Positions 45,532 through 54,903 of a stretch of DNA of 64,000 nt are shown one piece after another. The DNA lies in the NCBI GenBank assembly GCA_963676845.2, contig CAXXKK010000011.1:62001-126000 (forward strand), read 5' to 3'. The notes beneath the pieces are model-generated. The model searched no databases. It saw nothing but the letters and a program-made list of their open reading frames with translations, and was not told the origin of the DNA. The number at the start of each line of letters is the position of its first letter. The first letter of the stretch is position 1. Both the position numbers and the translations under genes were made by a program. The stretch is from G963662675 sp963676845. GTDB lineage: Bacteria; Bacteroidota; Bacteroidia; Bacteroidales; Prolixibacteraceae.

Positions 45532-47751
45532 TTATTTATAGCGGGATGGATCAGTCATTGGAAGGTACTGATTAACAGTTTTCATGATTTCATCGTAATT
45601 CAACTGATAAACCTCAAGAATCCTGTCCTTTGCATTTACCGCTTTCTCATATGCACTTTGATCAACGATAAGCTCTTCTGTCACTTTTCCTGATTCATCG
45701 TAAGTAATCAGAAAATCTTTATAATAATTGTGTGTTGGGTAATCTGCAATTCTTTTTATGTTCCCATTGGAATAATATTGAACAGCGTATGAAATTTGAC
45801 CTTTTTGACACCAACGGCTCATTATATTTCCATTTTCTACATCTATAATGACAGAGATCTCATCGTCATAATAATTAACCTCACCAGTTGTCCCCGAAGG
45901 AACATATAGATTTCTAAGATAATCGGAATAACCATACCTATTCGAGCTTGCAAAATAAGATATATCAAAAATAGTACGGTCTGTATCCCAATCAGGATCC
46001 TCTGCTCTCAGGTTTTCCAGGGAAAAGGAAGATAATACTCCATCCTTCCATATCCATTCGATATCAATGGTAGGTTTGGTGTCATGTTCCGTATAATTAG
46101 TACTATAATTCGATATCGTCCCATCTTTATTCCAATACTTATACTCTCCATCCATATCTCCATCAACATAATAAGACTCTTCCTTCTTTGTCCCATCCTC
46201 ATACCACGACTGATATTCACCATCTACCAGATATGTATCGGAAGTAAATGGATGAATGACATCTCCATACTCATCTAATTTTGCCCGGAAACGCTCTTTC
46301 TTTTTCATTTTCATATCATCCCAGAACGTTTCAATCAAGGTTGTTTCTCCAAAAGTTGAGTTTGAATTGTACGACTGTGAATTGTTTTGTCTTTGAGCCG
46401 GGGTTGCCTGCTGGTAATTTCCTGATGAAGTATTATTGCTGGTATTGTTATAAACCGAAGGAGTAGTATAATTTGTAGAAGCTGTATTCACAGCAGGTTG
46501 CACGGATGCTGTTGTTATTCCTGAAGATGGAGTATTCTGATTTGAACTTCCCTGCATCCGTTGAGAAGCCCTGTAACGAGCCACAAAAGGATCTTCCGTG
46601 TTTTTCATTTCCTCTTCATACAATTGATTGTACTGATTCTGTTGCTCTCTTGACTGTTGCAAATAATTATCCCAGCGTGCATTGTTTGCATCAACCTGTG
46701 CTTTCAATTGAGCATCATAAGCCTGACTTTGCTGTACCGCTGTTGAAATGCCCTGTGTGAGTGCAGCAACCCCCTCTGCTAATGCCTGTGCCCCAGCCTG
46801 TATTTGTTCGTAAGACCTTTTAAAATCACCTTTGTTCCATTTTCCTCCTTTTATGCTCTCACCGTTATCGGCATATAAAGTTCCCATGCCATCGGGAACA
46901 CCTTTCTTTAATTGCCCTTTATAATAAGTGCCATCACTGTAAAAATAAGTTCCGTTCCCATCGGGCAATCCATTCTTCACTTCACCCTGGTATTGTTCAT
47001 TGTTTGCATACCAGATTGTCGCTTCTCCATCAGCCTGTCCATTTTTAAAGTCACCTTCAATGTAATCGCCATTCGCTTTTGTGAGTTTACCCATTCCTTC
47101 ATATTCTTTATTAAACTCACCCACATATTTTTCGCCATTGGCTTTGTTCAAAATGCCAATACCAAACATTTTATCGTTTTTCCATCCTCCTTCGTACCAG
47201 TCACCATTTACAAAATCCTGAACACCATAACCATCCCTTTTGCTATTGTCCCAACTTCCCTCGTACTCATCACCCGACACGTAATACATGGAGCCTTCCC
47301 CTTTCATTTTCCCATCCACAAATGCTCCGACATACTCATCTTTATTCGCAAAGTTCATAGTTCCACTTCCGGTGATTTCACCTTGAGCAACCACACCATT
47401 ATAGACATCCCCATTTTTTAAGGTAAAAGTCCCTATTCCATTTGGAGCGCCATCAACAAAAGGGCCTTCATAATTATCGCTATTTCGAAACACATAAACA
47501 CCGTTTCCCTGAATCTTATCATTTACCCAATCACCTGTATACGTTTCCTTATTTGAAAAAACCATGGTTCCCTGTCCCTGTCTCAGATTATTTACCCATT
47601 GACCTTCGTAAGAAGAACCATCGTAATAGAGCATTTTCCCCTGTCCATGGCGTTTGTCATTTTGCCAGTCACCATCGTATTCCTGGGGATCTTGAGAGAA
47701 CCCCAATATGGTAAAGAAAGTTAAAAATAGAAGGATGTAAGTTTTTTTCAT
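45532..47751 (-). CDS. Large secreted MORN-repeat protein with YwqK-like segment
   Basis: 739 residues from the ATG at 47749-47751, which gives a signal peptide MKKTYILLFLTFFTILGFS; the longer frame to 47823 would overlap the next gene. About a dozen MORN repeats occupy 20-310 (DGDWQNDKRHGQGKM pattern every 23 residues). Then comes a Gln/Asn-rich coiled or disordered region (about 320-460), and then three or four MORN-variant YwqK-like repeats (YQSWYEDGTKKEESYYVDGDM). The C-terminal about 180 residues are unassigned. Function unknown; the length and repeat number suggest an extended surface scaffold. Confidence 0.8.
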   Translation of the reverse strand: MKKTYILLFLTFFTILGFSQDPQEYDGDWQNDKRHGQGKMLYYDGSSYEGQWVNNLRQGQGTMVFSNKETYTGDWVNDKIQGNGVYVFRNSDNYEGPFVDGAPNGIGTFTLKNGDVYNGVVAQGEITGSGTMNFANKDEYVGAFVDGKMKGEGSMYYVSGDEYEGSWDNSKRDGYGVQDFVNGDWYEGGWKNDKMFGIGILNKANGEKYVGEFNKEYEGMGKLTKANGDYIEGDFKNGQADGEATIWYANNEQYQGEVKNGLPDGNGTYFYSDGTYYKGQLKKGVPDGMGTLYADNGESIKGGKWNKGDFKRSYEQIQAGAQALAEGVAALTQGISTAVQQSQAYDAQLKAQVDANNARWDNYLQQSREQQNQYNQLYEEEMKNTEDPFVARYRASQRMQGSSNQNTPSSGITTASVQPAVNTASTNYTTPSVYNNTSNNTSSGNYQQATPAQRQNNSQSYNSNSTFGETTLIETFWDDMKMKKKERFRAKLDEYGDVIHPFTSDTYLVDGEYQSWYEDGTKKEESYYVDGDMDGEYKYWNKDGTISNYSTNYTEHDTKPTIDIEWIWKDGVLSSFSLENLRAEDPDWDTDRTIFDISYFASSNRYGYSDYLRNLYVPSGTTGEVNYYDDEISVIIDVENGNIMSRWCQKGQISYAVQYYSNGNIKRIADYPTHNYYKDFLITYDESGKVTEELIVDQSAYEKAVNAKDRILEVYQLNYDEIMKTVNQYLPMTDPSRYK

Positions 47752-47804
47752 CGTATTGTTAATTTGTGATGGAAAATTCATTTTTCTCCAGATACTGAGA
47801 CTTT

Positions 47805-48878
47805 TTAGTTTTGATAAGGCCAAATGATCTCTCCCTTATCGTTGATATAACCAAGCTTTACATTTTCATTTCCGGAATCAAAATCATCTTTGGTTCCTCC
47901 CTGGTAAACAGCAGCAACACCACTCTCAAAATCTTCGGCATAATCGAACTGGGGAGAGACATCCATTTTCCCCCGTTTATTGATATATCCCCATTTTGTA
48001 CCTGATTTAACCCGTGCTACAGATCCTGAAAAGTCTCCTCCCTCAGAAAACTGATAATCAATTTCCACTTCTCCTTTATCATTCAGGTAACCAATTAATC
48101 CATTTACATTTTGAGCTTTAATACGTCCCGATTTTAATTCCCAGGCGGGAACACTCCAACTCCCAGTAGGCAAATTCTGCGGATCATAGATACGATGCCT
48201 GAAGACTTCCTCTCCTTTTTGATCAATGTAAATCAAATCGGGGCCATAATTCCACAAGGTAGCCATACCTTCAGAAAAATCTTTGGCCAGTGTATAAATT
48301 AAGTTTTTAAAGAGTTTTCCATTGTTATCTATGTACCCCCAAGAGCCATCCAAACGAACCGGAGCGTATCCATCGTGAAAATCACCTGCATATTCAAAAA
48401 CAGGGAGAATCTCCATGGAGCCATCTTTTCCTATAAAACCAATTTTATTGTTGCTTTCCAATCTTACCCAGGCCAATCCCTCTGAAAAATCACCTGCTTG
48501 CAAATACTGGGGTTCAACAACAAGTTCTCCTGAACTATTTAAATATCCAACTTTGTCATCCAGAAGAACACGTATCATTCCGTCTTTTACAATCCAGCTC
48601 ATCGAAAGAGGAGAATCAAACGCCTTCTCCCCGGCTTCATTAATAAACCAGATATCATCCCCTTTCTCAACCAGTGCCAATCCTTCACAAAACGGATAGC
48701 ACATATCATAATCTGCACTAACCTGTAACTCTCCCAGGTTATTTATATACCCCCAATTCCCTTCTACCTTAACAGGAAATAAATTTGTCGTATAAAATAA
48801 ACTCTGAAGGTTTAACTGGCTGTAAGCTGAAAATTGGACAACGAAAGTAAACAGTAAAATGATTTTTATCTTTTTCAT
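47805..48878 (-). CDS. WG-repeat protein
   Basis: 357 residues from the ATG at 48876-48878; signal peptide MKKIKIILLFTFVVQFSAYS. It contains about seven WG repeats (GNWGYINNLGELQVSADYD, then KVGYLNSSGELVVEPQY, KIGFIGKDG, SWGYIDNNGK, LIGYLNDKGEVEIDYQF, KWGYINKRGKMDVSPQFD), each ending in a short spacer with F(S/D)EG. WG-repeat proteins are common and poorly understood; they probably form beta-propeller-like or solenoid surfaces. It is followed on the same strand by the two MORN genes, so all three may be exported repeat scaffolds from one operon. Confidence 0.85.
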   Translation of the reverse strand: MKKIKIILLFTFVVQFSAYSQLNLQSLFYTTNLFPVKVEGNWGYINNLGELQVSADYDMCYPFCEGLALVEKGDDIWFINEAGEKAFDSPLSMSWIVKDGMIRVLLDDKVGYLNSSGELVVEPQYLQAGDFSEGLAWVRLESNNKIGFIGKDGSMEILPVFEYAGDFHDGYAPVRLDGSWGYIDNNGKLFKNLIYTLAKDFSEGMATLWNYGPDLIYIDQKGEEVFRHRIYDPQNLPTGSWSVPAWELKSGRIKAQNVNGLIGYLNDKGEVEIDYQFSEGGDFSGSVARVKSGTKWGYINKRGKMDVSPQFDYAEDFESGVAAVYQGGTKDDFDSGNENVKLGYINDKGEIIWPYQN

Positions 48879-49051
48879 TTTCCTAAATGATAATGTTTTA
48901 TCAATAAAAGAATAAAATATATGAATAACTGACAAATATATTGGTAGTTTTTATGTCAATTTGAAAACTATTAAAAGAATAGCAATCAAATTGTCATATT
49001 TTATCACCTTTTTGCTTTGACAGAACCTCAAAAGTTCATTTATTTTGAAAT

Positions 49052-50008
49052 ATGAATAGGAAAAGTCATTCCCCGGAAAACAGAATTAAAGAAAAAGCTC
49101 TTGAGTTGGGCTTCCTAACCTGTGGTATTTCAAAAGCAAGTTTTCTTTCTGAAGAAAAAGAGCAATTCGAAAAATGGCTAGAAAAAGGAATGCATGGGGA
49201 AATGATCTACCTTGAAAGAAATCTTGACAAAAGACTTGATCCGCAACTATTATTTGACAATGCAAAATCAGTCATTTCTGTCTTATTAAACTATTTTCCA
49301 AAAGAAACACAAAAAGATCCGGAAGCACCAATCATCTCAAAATATGCATACGGGAAAGATTATCATTTTGTATTAAAAGATAAACTGAATAATCTTCTGG
49401 AATACATCCAGACAGAAATAGCTCCTTGTTCAGGAAGAGCTTTTGTTGATTCAGCTCCTGTGTTGGATAAATCGTGGGCAGCAAAAGCAGGACTTGGCTG
49501 GATAGGAAAAAACACAAACCTTATATCGGTAGAGTACGGAAGCTTTTTCTTCATCGGGGAACTGATTCTTGACCTCGAACTTAATGCCGATAACAAAATC
49601 GTGTCCAACCACTGCGGAAACTGCACCCGCTGCATGGATGCCTGCCCAACAAAAGCCATTGTGGCTCCCTACACTGTTGATGCCCGAAAATGTATTTCCT
49701 ACCAAACTATTGAATTGAAAGGAGAGCTGGATCAGTCCTTAAAAGGGAAATTCCAGAACCGGGTTTTTGGTTGCGACATTTGTCAGGATGTTTGCCCCTG
49801 GAATTTGAAATCGACACCTCATAATGAAAAGGATTTCACCCCTCATCCCAAACTACTCGAACTTACAAAAGAAGAATGGGAAAAAATGGATCGTTCTCTT
49901 TTTAATGAACTATTTAAAAACTCCGCTGTAAAAAGAACAAAATTTGAAGGACTGAAAAGAAATATCGCATTTCTTTCAGATTTAGAAGATCCTTCAAATT
50001 CCTCTTAA
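49052..50008 (+). CDS. queG: Epoxyqueuosine reductase QueG
   Basis: 318 residues. The N-terminal cobalamin-binding region includes GRAFVDSAPVLDKSWAAKAGLGWIGKN with the catalytic Asp, followed by two ferredoxin-like 4Fe-4S motifs, CGNCTRCMDACPTKAI and CDICQDVCPWN. It performs the last step of queuosine synthesis, reducing epoxyqueuosine in tRNA, using vitamin B12. Its partner Tgt is at 15203. Length is on the shorter side for the family (no C-terminal HEAT repeats), as in many Bacteroidota. Stand-alone. Confidence 0.93.
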   Translation: MNRKSHSPENRIKEKALELGFLTCGISKASFLSEEKEQFEKWLEKGMHGEMIYLERNLDKRLDPQLLFDNAKSVISVLLNYFPKETQKDPEAPIISKYAYGKDYHFVLKDKLNNLLEYIQTEIAPCSGRAFVDSAPVLDKSWAAKAGLGWIGKNTNLISVEYGSFFFIGELILDLELNADNKIVSNHCGNCTRCMDACPTKAIVAPYTVDARKCISYQTIELKGELDQSLKGKFQNRVFGCDICQDVCPWNLKSTPHNEKDFTPHPKLLELTKEEWEKMDRSLFNELFKNSAVKRTKFEGLKRNIAFLSDLEDPSNSS

Positions 50009-50109
50009 TTTTTGAGAAAAAGGGGACCTATTCAGCTTCTTTTAGTTAAAAACAATTATTATTTGAGATCATTAACAAAATCACACAATAAGCATTAATA
50101 GATAAAAGT

Positions 50110-50117
50110 TATCTTTG
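50110..50117 (+). promoter_or_regulatory. Candidate -7 promoter element for the 50150 gene
   Basis: TATCTTTG fits TAnnTTTG 32 bp before the ATG at 50150. No good TTTG at 19 bp upstream. Confidence 0.4.
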
Positions 50118-50149
50118 AACATCTAAAAAAACTAACAAATCTATCTTTT

Positions 50150-51451
50150 ATGAAGCCATCAAAACCTTACGGAAGAATTGTCCCTGTTTTATTATTGATT
50201 CTTCTTGTTTCCTCTCTAAAAACAATTGCACAAGAAACTACAACTCAGGAAAACTCTCAAGAAAGTGCCATAAATATTTTCATCGATGATGAAGGCTTGG
50301 ATATGAATTACGTTAGAGAACAAATGCCTTATGCCAACTTTGTAAGAGATACAAGGCTTGCCGATGTTTACATTCGGGAAACCAGGGAAAGCGCCGGAAG
50401 TGGAGGTAGAAAGTATACTTATATTTTTGAAGGGCAAAATGAATTTGCAAACATGAATGATACATTAACTTATTCAACCAGTCCGGATAATACATCTGAT
50501 GAAACCAGAGAAGGCCGTACCAATATGCTCAAGATGGGATTAATCAGGTATGTTGCAAAAACACCATTATATGATCAGATTCAAATAAGTTCCAAACAAG
50601 GGACTCAACGCCCTGAGGTTGAAGCAATAGACAATTGGAATAACTGGGTTTTTGAGGTACGGGCAAGTCCCAAATACGAATCCGAATCAAGAAAGAAAAC
50701 ATTAACTGCAAGCGGAGGAATTGAAGCTTCAAAAGTAACTCCGGATATAAAAGTTCAATTTAATGTTAATCCCTATTTCTCTACCATTGAAAATAAAATT
50801 TATAATACTGACGAAGATGCGTATGAGTGGAGAACAGATCACCGAAATTCTTTTTCAGTGAGTAATCTTACAGTTTTCAGTATAACAGATCATTGGTCCT
50901 GGGGAGGAAGAGTTGGTTTTTCCAGTTCAACACGCGACAACTATGATGCAAGAGTTTATTTAACGCCTTCAATAGAATATAATCTTTTTCCATACTCCGA
51001 ATCAACTCACCATCAGTTAAGAATGATGTATGGTGTACAATTCTCAATGAATAATTATGCAGATACAACTGTTTATTTAAAGACGGAGGAAAATCTTGTT
51101 AAACAATCTCTGGATATTGCTTATCGGGTACAGGAGAAATGGGGTTATGCAAACTTTTCTATTGAAGCCTCAAATTATTTCCATGACTGGTCAAAAAATC
51201 GTATTGAAGTTGGAGGAAGCATAAGCTATCGTATTACAACAGGCTTATCAGCTAACTTTAGTGCAAGCTATGCATGGATTTATGATCAATTATCTTTAGC
51301 AAAAGGAGATGCTTCTGTTGAAGAAGTTTTGTTAGGACTTGTACAGTTACCAACATCGAAAGAACTTGAAACCAGTTTTGGCTTAACTTATACATTTGGA
51401 TCTATATACAATAATGTTGTAAATCCACGCTTTGGCAGCGGACGGTGGTAG
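50150..51451 (+). CDS. Unrecognised exported protein, tandem paralogue 1 (possible outer-membrane beta-strand protein)
   Basis: 433 residues. Signal peptide about 1-27 (VPVLLLILLVSSLKTIA). A conserved N-terminal domain (about 40-140) contains INIFIDDEGLDMNYVREQMPYANFVRD then ADVYI and YTYIFEG. The C-terminal two thirds consist of alternating polar/aromatic strands (WSWGGRVGFSSST, YANFSIEASNYFHDW, TTGLSANFSASYAW) ending GLTYTFGSIYNNVVNPRFG, reminiscent of beta-barrel outer-membrane proteins. I do not recognise a characterised family. It is closely similar to the next gene, and followed by a terminator, so each copy is transcribed separately. Confidence 0.7.
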   Translation: MKPSKPYGRIVPVLLLILLVSSLKTIAQETTTQENSQESAINIFIDDEGLDMNYVREQMPYANFVRDTRLADVYIRETRESAGSGGRKYTYIFEGQNEFANMNDTLTYSTSPDNTSDETREGRTNMLKMGLIRYVAKTPLYDQIQISSKQGTQRPEVEAIDNWNNWVFEVRASPKYESESRKKTLTASGGIEASKVTPDIKVQFNVNPYFSTIENKIYNTDEDAYEWRTDHRNSFSVSNLTVFSITDHWSWGGRVGFSSSTRDNYDARVYLTPSIEYNLFPYSESTHHQLRMMYGVQFSMNNYADTTVYLKTEENLVKQSLDIAYRVQEKWGYANFSIEASNYFHDWSKNRIEVGGSISYRITTGLSANFSASYAWIYDQLSLAKGDASVEEVLLGLVQLPTSKELETSFGLTYTFGSIYNNVVNPRFGSGRW

Positions 51452-51526
51452 CACAAAAATGTAAGTTAAAATCAGTTCGCATATATAAACATCAAACAAA
51501 CCTCTCTTTTTAATCAGGAGCGGTTT

Positions 51527-51567
51527 AAAAAGACAGTCAGTACACAATATTGGCTGTCTTTTTTTAT
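51527..51567 (+). terminator. Terminator after paralogue 1
   Basis: AAAAAGACAGTCA / TGGCTGTCTTTTT, a 13-bp stem with one wobble and an 11-nt loop, then a T run. Confidence 0.85.
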
Positions 51568-51736
51568 TCAATCATTAATATCATCTGATTATAAACTTCA
51601 ATAAATAGCACAGTCTAATCTCTCGTAAATTACATATTTAGAGCCCATTAAAGATCATTAACAAACTGTCCGGCTAATTTTCCTGTTATGTGTATGATAT
51701 TATTTAGAATAATTCTAAAAAACACAACAGGAAGCC

Positions 51737-53038
51737 ATGAAAAAAATCAAATTGAAAAAAGCGGGACTATTTCTAATAGTTCTCCTTCTGGGAATTACTC
51801 CGAAAGGTTATACCCAACAATCAAATAGTGAAGAAAATTCCCGAGAGGATGCCATTAATATTTTTATTGATGGAGAACGGCTAGATATGAACTACGTGAG
51901 GGAACAAATCCCTTATGCCAATTTTGTAAGAGACACACAAGATGCAGATGTATATATTCTCGAAACCCTCCAAACCAATGGAAGTGGAGGACAAACCTAT
52001 ACGTACATTTTTGAAGGACAAAAGGATTTTATCAATATGAATGACACCTTGTCTTTATCTACCAGCCCGGATGATACTTTTGACCAAACAAGGGAAAAAA
52101 GAACTGACAGGATTAAATTGGGACTGGTAAGATATGTTGCCCGTACACCGATGGCCGACGAACTGCAAATAAGCTCATCAGGAGGGACTCAACGCCCCGA
52201 GGTCGAAGTTGTTGACAAATGGAACAACTGGGTGTTTGAAGTCCAGACAAGGCCAAGATATAATGCTCAGGATCGTGTTAAATCACTCTCCATGACAAAT
52301 TCAATTGAGATATCTAAAGTTACTCCCGATATTAAAATTGAAATCGATGCGCGCCACAGTACGTCGAAATCAAAGTATTCATTTGGCGAAGAAACTTTTG
52401 AAGCTATCCGCAACTCATTTTCCTTCGATAATCTAATCGTGTTTAGTTTGAACGAACACTGGTCTGCCGGATCAAAATTCGACTATACAAGATCTACCTT
52501 CAGCAATTACGATTCTCAAATTGAAATTACTCCTTCAGTCGAATATAATATTTTTCCCTATTCTGAATCGACACACCGACAGTTACGAATTATGTACGGG
52601 ATGGGAGTTTCTCTCAATAACTACACGGATACAACCATTTACTTTAAAGACAAAGAAAACCTGATAAAACAACAACTACAGGTTGCTTATCGGGTGCAGG
52701 AAAAATGGGGATATGTAAACATGTCTCTTGAAGGATCCAATTACATGCACGACTTTGAAAAAAACAGGATCGAAGTTAGCGGAACTCTTAGCTTACGAAT
52801 AACAAGAGGATTATCGGTGAATATAAACTCAAGCTATGCCAGAATCCGCGATCAGATTTCTCTACCTAAGGGAGAAGCATCTGAAGCCGATGTTTATCTG
52901 GAATTACGGGAACTGGCAACAGCCTATGATTTTTCCAGCAGTATTGGTTTAACCTATACATTCGGGTCAATCTACAACAATGTGGTTAATCCGAGGTTTG
53001 GAAATTTCTCCGGAATGATGGGAGGATTCAGACGTTAA
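51737..53038 (+). CDS. Unrecognised exported protein, tandem paralogue 2
   Basis: 433 residues, the same length as paralogue 1 and similar throughout: INIFIDGERLDMNYVREQIPYANFVRD, GGTQRPEVE, DKWNNWVFEV, FPYSESTHRQLRIMYG and GSIYNNVVNPRFG. Divergence is largest in the barrel-like middle. Signal peptide about 1-26 (AGLFLIVLLLGITPKGYTQ). The N-terminal ADVYI region is the best conserved part and may be a separate periplasmic domain. Function unknown. It has a convergent neighbour and shares the terminator at 53074-53117. Confidence 0.7.
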   Translation: MKKIKLKKAGLFLIVLLLGITPKGYTQQSNSEENSREDAINIFIDGERLDMNYVREQIPYANFVRDTQDADVYILETLQTNGSGGQTYTYIFEGQKDFINMNDTLSLSTSPDDTFDQTREKRTDRIKLGLVRYVARTPMADELQISSSGGTQRPEVEVVDKWNNWVFEVQTRPRYNAQDRVKSLSMTNSIEISKVTPDIKIEIDARHSTSKSKYSFGEETFEAIRNSFSFDNLIVFSLNEHWSAGSKFDYTRSTFSNYDSQIEITPSVEYNIFPYSESTHRQLRIMYGMGVSLNNYTDTTIYFKDKENLIKQQLQVAYRVQEKWGYVNMSLEGSNYMHDFEKNRIEVSGTLSLRITRGLSVNINSSYARIRDQISLPKGEASEADVYLELRELATAYDFSSSIGLTYTFGSIYNNVVNPRFGNFSGMMGGFRR

Positions 53039-53073
53039 AAAGTATTGCTTAAATCACCAAAAATATAACTTTG

Positions 53074-53117
53074 AAAGGTATCACTATTGTCACGTTGCTG
53101 ACAGAAGTGATATCTTT
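53074..53117. terminator. Bidirectional hairpin between paralogue 2 and the exosortase cassette
   Basis: AAAGGTATCACT (53074-53085) and AGTGATATCTTT (53106-53117) pair over 12 bp with one wobble, with an inner GTCA/TGAC. It separates convergent genes. Confidence 0.8.
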
Positions 53118-53121
53118 TATA

Positions 53122-53634
53122 TTATTGCTCATGCTTTAAGTTATCACTTAACCGAATTATTAACGAGTCTTTTAAAATCAGGAAAAAAACGAGGAAGCCA
53201 AATATTTGCATGCCAATAAACAAGCCTATTGATTTTGCTCCGGACTGGCTAACATTAAATAGTAGTAAGGGAAAAATAAGCTGCAGGAAATAAATAATGA
53301 GAAAATTAAAAGCAAACAGTTTCGCTGCTTTTTTAGTTGTTATTCGTTTATCAAAAAAAAGTGCAAACTGCCATGCTAATAGGAGTACAATAGGGAGACA
53401 ATACTCCAATGTAATTCTTGTTGTCCTGTCCGGATAATTAAATGACAACATGGTTTCATTTTCTTCTTCATAAGTCTTCATGTCCACTGTCTCAATATCC
53501 GATATTTTAGTAACGAACTGTTCTATTCCACGGGTAACTACTTTCCCATAAACCTGTTCTCCTCCGTAGTTCCATAAAAGATAGAATGCAAAACTAACTG
53601 CAACAAAAATGATATTTCTAATTCTCCTGTTCAT
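53122..53634 (-). CDS. Exosortase-associated membrane protein
   Basis: 170 residues with four predicted membrane helices (about 8-24, 78-95, 105-126, 137-155) and one 45-residue extracytoplasmic loop after the first, rich in Glu/Thr. Its start overlaps the exosortase gene end by 17 bp, indicating translational coupling. In Flavobacteriia, XrtF exosortases are often accompanied by a small membrane protein; this may be an analogous partner, inferred from position and topology. No enzymatic motif visible. Confidence 0.65.
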   Translation of the reverse strand: MNRRIRNIIFVAVSFAFYLLWNYGGEQVYGKVVTRGIEQFVTKISDIETVDMKTYEEENETMLSFNYPDRTTRITLEYCLPIVLLLAWQFALFFDKRITTKKAAKLFAFNFLIIYFLQLIFPLLLFNVSQSGAKSIGLFIGMQIFGFLVFFLILKDSLIIRLSDNLKHEQ

Positions 53635-54226
53635 CCTTTTTTATTAGTCTCGTATTTACAAATTCCCACAAACCCCATAAAATGATGACCAGTAAAATAT
53701 TCCAAATATAGTCGTGCATTAAATCGAAAACAGAGGGAAACTTTCTTCCAATAACACCTAATAACACAATTCTCAAGCTATTAATAACAGCAAGTACTCC
53801 AAACAAAATACTACCCCAAACAAGCTTGTTCCGCAAAGTCCAACCAGAGAAAACGATTAGTGCAACCATCGCCAGATAAGCATGATAAGCCGAACATTCC
53901 AGTTCAACCATCATGGGGTAACCACTGATTACAATCGAATCGTAAGTTACATTTAATGTTGTAACCATGGCAGTACCGCTTCCGGTAATGCTTGCAGGAA
54001 TAAAAAGAAGCTTACTTAAGCCCAACGACAAGTAGCTTGTAAAATGGACAAAAGCCATGGAAAACCATTGAAATTTGGCATAATCCCAGGCAACAATGAT
54101 AACCAGCACTGCCCATAAACCAAATGACTTGATTAAGGGCATTAAGCTTTTTAAGAGCTCTTTTCGCTGCATTTGCTTTTGTTTGCGGTCTGACAGTTTC
54201 TTTTTCTTTAGTTTTTTTGATCCCAC
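53618..54226 (-). CDS. Exosortase/archaeosortase family transpeptidase
   Basis: Up to 202 residues from the GTG at 54224-54226; an ATG at 54170-54172 would remove 18 Lys-rich residues. About five or six membrane helices. The family triad is visible: Cys 111 in VELECSAYHAY, Arg 152 in INSLRIVLLG and His 171 in FDLMHDYIWN, in the right order and each at a membrane edge. Exosortases cleave C-terminal sorting tails and attach proteins to an envelope lipid or glycan. The gene upstream encodes a protein with just such a tail. At about 200 residues it is shorter than PEP-CTERM exosortases, nearer XrtF-like forms. Confidence 0.82.
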   Translation of the reverse strand: MGSKKLKKKKLSDRKQKQMQRKELLKSLMPLIKSFGLWAVLVIIVAWDYAKFQWFSMAFVHFTSYLSLGLSKLLFIPASITGSGTAMVTTLNVTYDSIVISGYPMMVELECSAYHAYLAMVALIVFSGWTLRNKLVWGSILFGVLAVINSLRIVLLGVIGRKFPSVFDLMHDYIWNILLVIILWGLWEFVNTRLIKKDEQEN

Positions 54227-54303
54227 AGGCTAAAAATATCTTTGGGGTTTGAATTTCTATTAGATGTAGTAGATTTTAAAATTTAAATATAAAAATAAAA
54301 TGC

Positions 54304-54328
54304 CTGGTTTTATGGAAAACAAAACCAG
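54304..54328 (-). terminator. Terminator after the sorting-substrate gene
   Basis: CTGGTTTT / AAAACCAG with a 9-nt loop; on the minus strand it is followed by GGCATTTTATTTTTA. Confidence 0.65.
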
Positions 54329-54357
54329 ACATTCTTAATTTATCTTGTTGAAAAGGT

Positions 54358-54903
54358 TTACGCAGCATTAAAAATACGATTACGTAATTTGAATACGGTA
54401 ACTCCACCGATTAATACAAATAAAGCAAATACAGAGTAAATTGAAACAGGAACAGGTTCTGGTTCATCTAAGACACCTGTAATTTCTAACTCATAATCAC
54501 CATAAGAACCGAGATAACCGTACACTTTAACATACTTGGTTTCTCCAAAAGCAACAGGGATATCAGAAATTCTAGACCTTGTAGCGTTTGCACCGCATGC
54601 ATCGTCATTATAATGTTCTGCGTCAGAATCAGCACAATCATCCCAAATTTCCAGCTTTGTGTCATAATTTGAATTACATAGGCTTACAGTAACAATGTAA
54701 TCATCATCAGCTGTGAATTTATACCATTCATAACCGTAAGCTTCGATTGAACCAAATTGTGAAGGATCGTTAATTGCTCCATATTCCATAGCAGTCGAAC
54801 AGTCTGCTCCACTTGCAGGAGGTTCAGGACCAACAGATGCCGCCATCGAAGTGAAACTTGATAGTATAAATACAAAAAGAACTAAGTGTAAAATTTTTCT
54901 CAT
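54358..54903 (-). CDS. Secreted protein with pre-peptidase-like domain and exosortase sorting tail
   Basis: 181 residues. Signal peptide about 1-21 (LVLFVFILSSFTSMAA). The central part (about 35-142) resembles a bacterial pre-peptidase C-terminal (PPC) beta-sandwich: YEWYKFTADDDYIVTVSLC, TKLEIWDDC and GDYELEITG. The C-terminus is tripartite: PEPVPVS (149-154), hydrophobic helix 155-171 (IYSVFALFVLIGGVTVF) and basic KLRNR (172-176), the layout of PEP-CTERM-like sorting signals. As it lies 131 bp upstream of the exosortase gene on the same strand it is the likely dedicated substrate. Four or more cysteines suggest disulfides. Confidence 0.78.
   Translation of the reverse strand: MRKILHLVLFVFILSSFTSMAASVGPEPPASGADCSTAMEYGAINDPSQFGSIEAYGYEWYKFTADDDYIVTVSLCNSNYDTKLEIWDDCADSDAEHYNDDACGANATRSRISDIPVAFGETKYVKVYGYLGSYGDYELEITGVLDEPEPVPVSIYSVFALFVLIGGVTVFKLRNRIFNAA

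Noticed and set aside
47752..47823. Extended N-terminus of the large MORN protein.
   Set aside because: It overlaps the WG-repeat gene and precedes a clear signal peptide starting at 47751.
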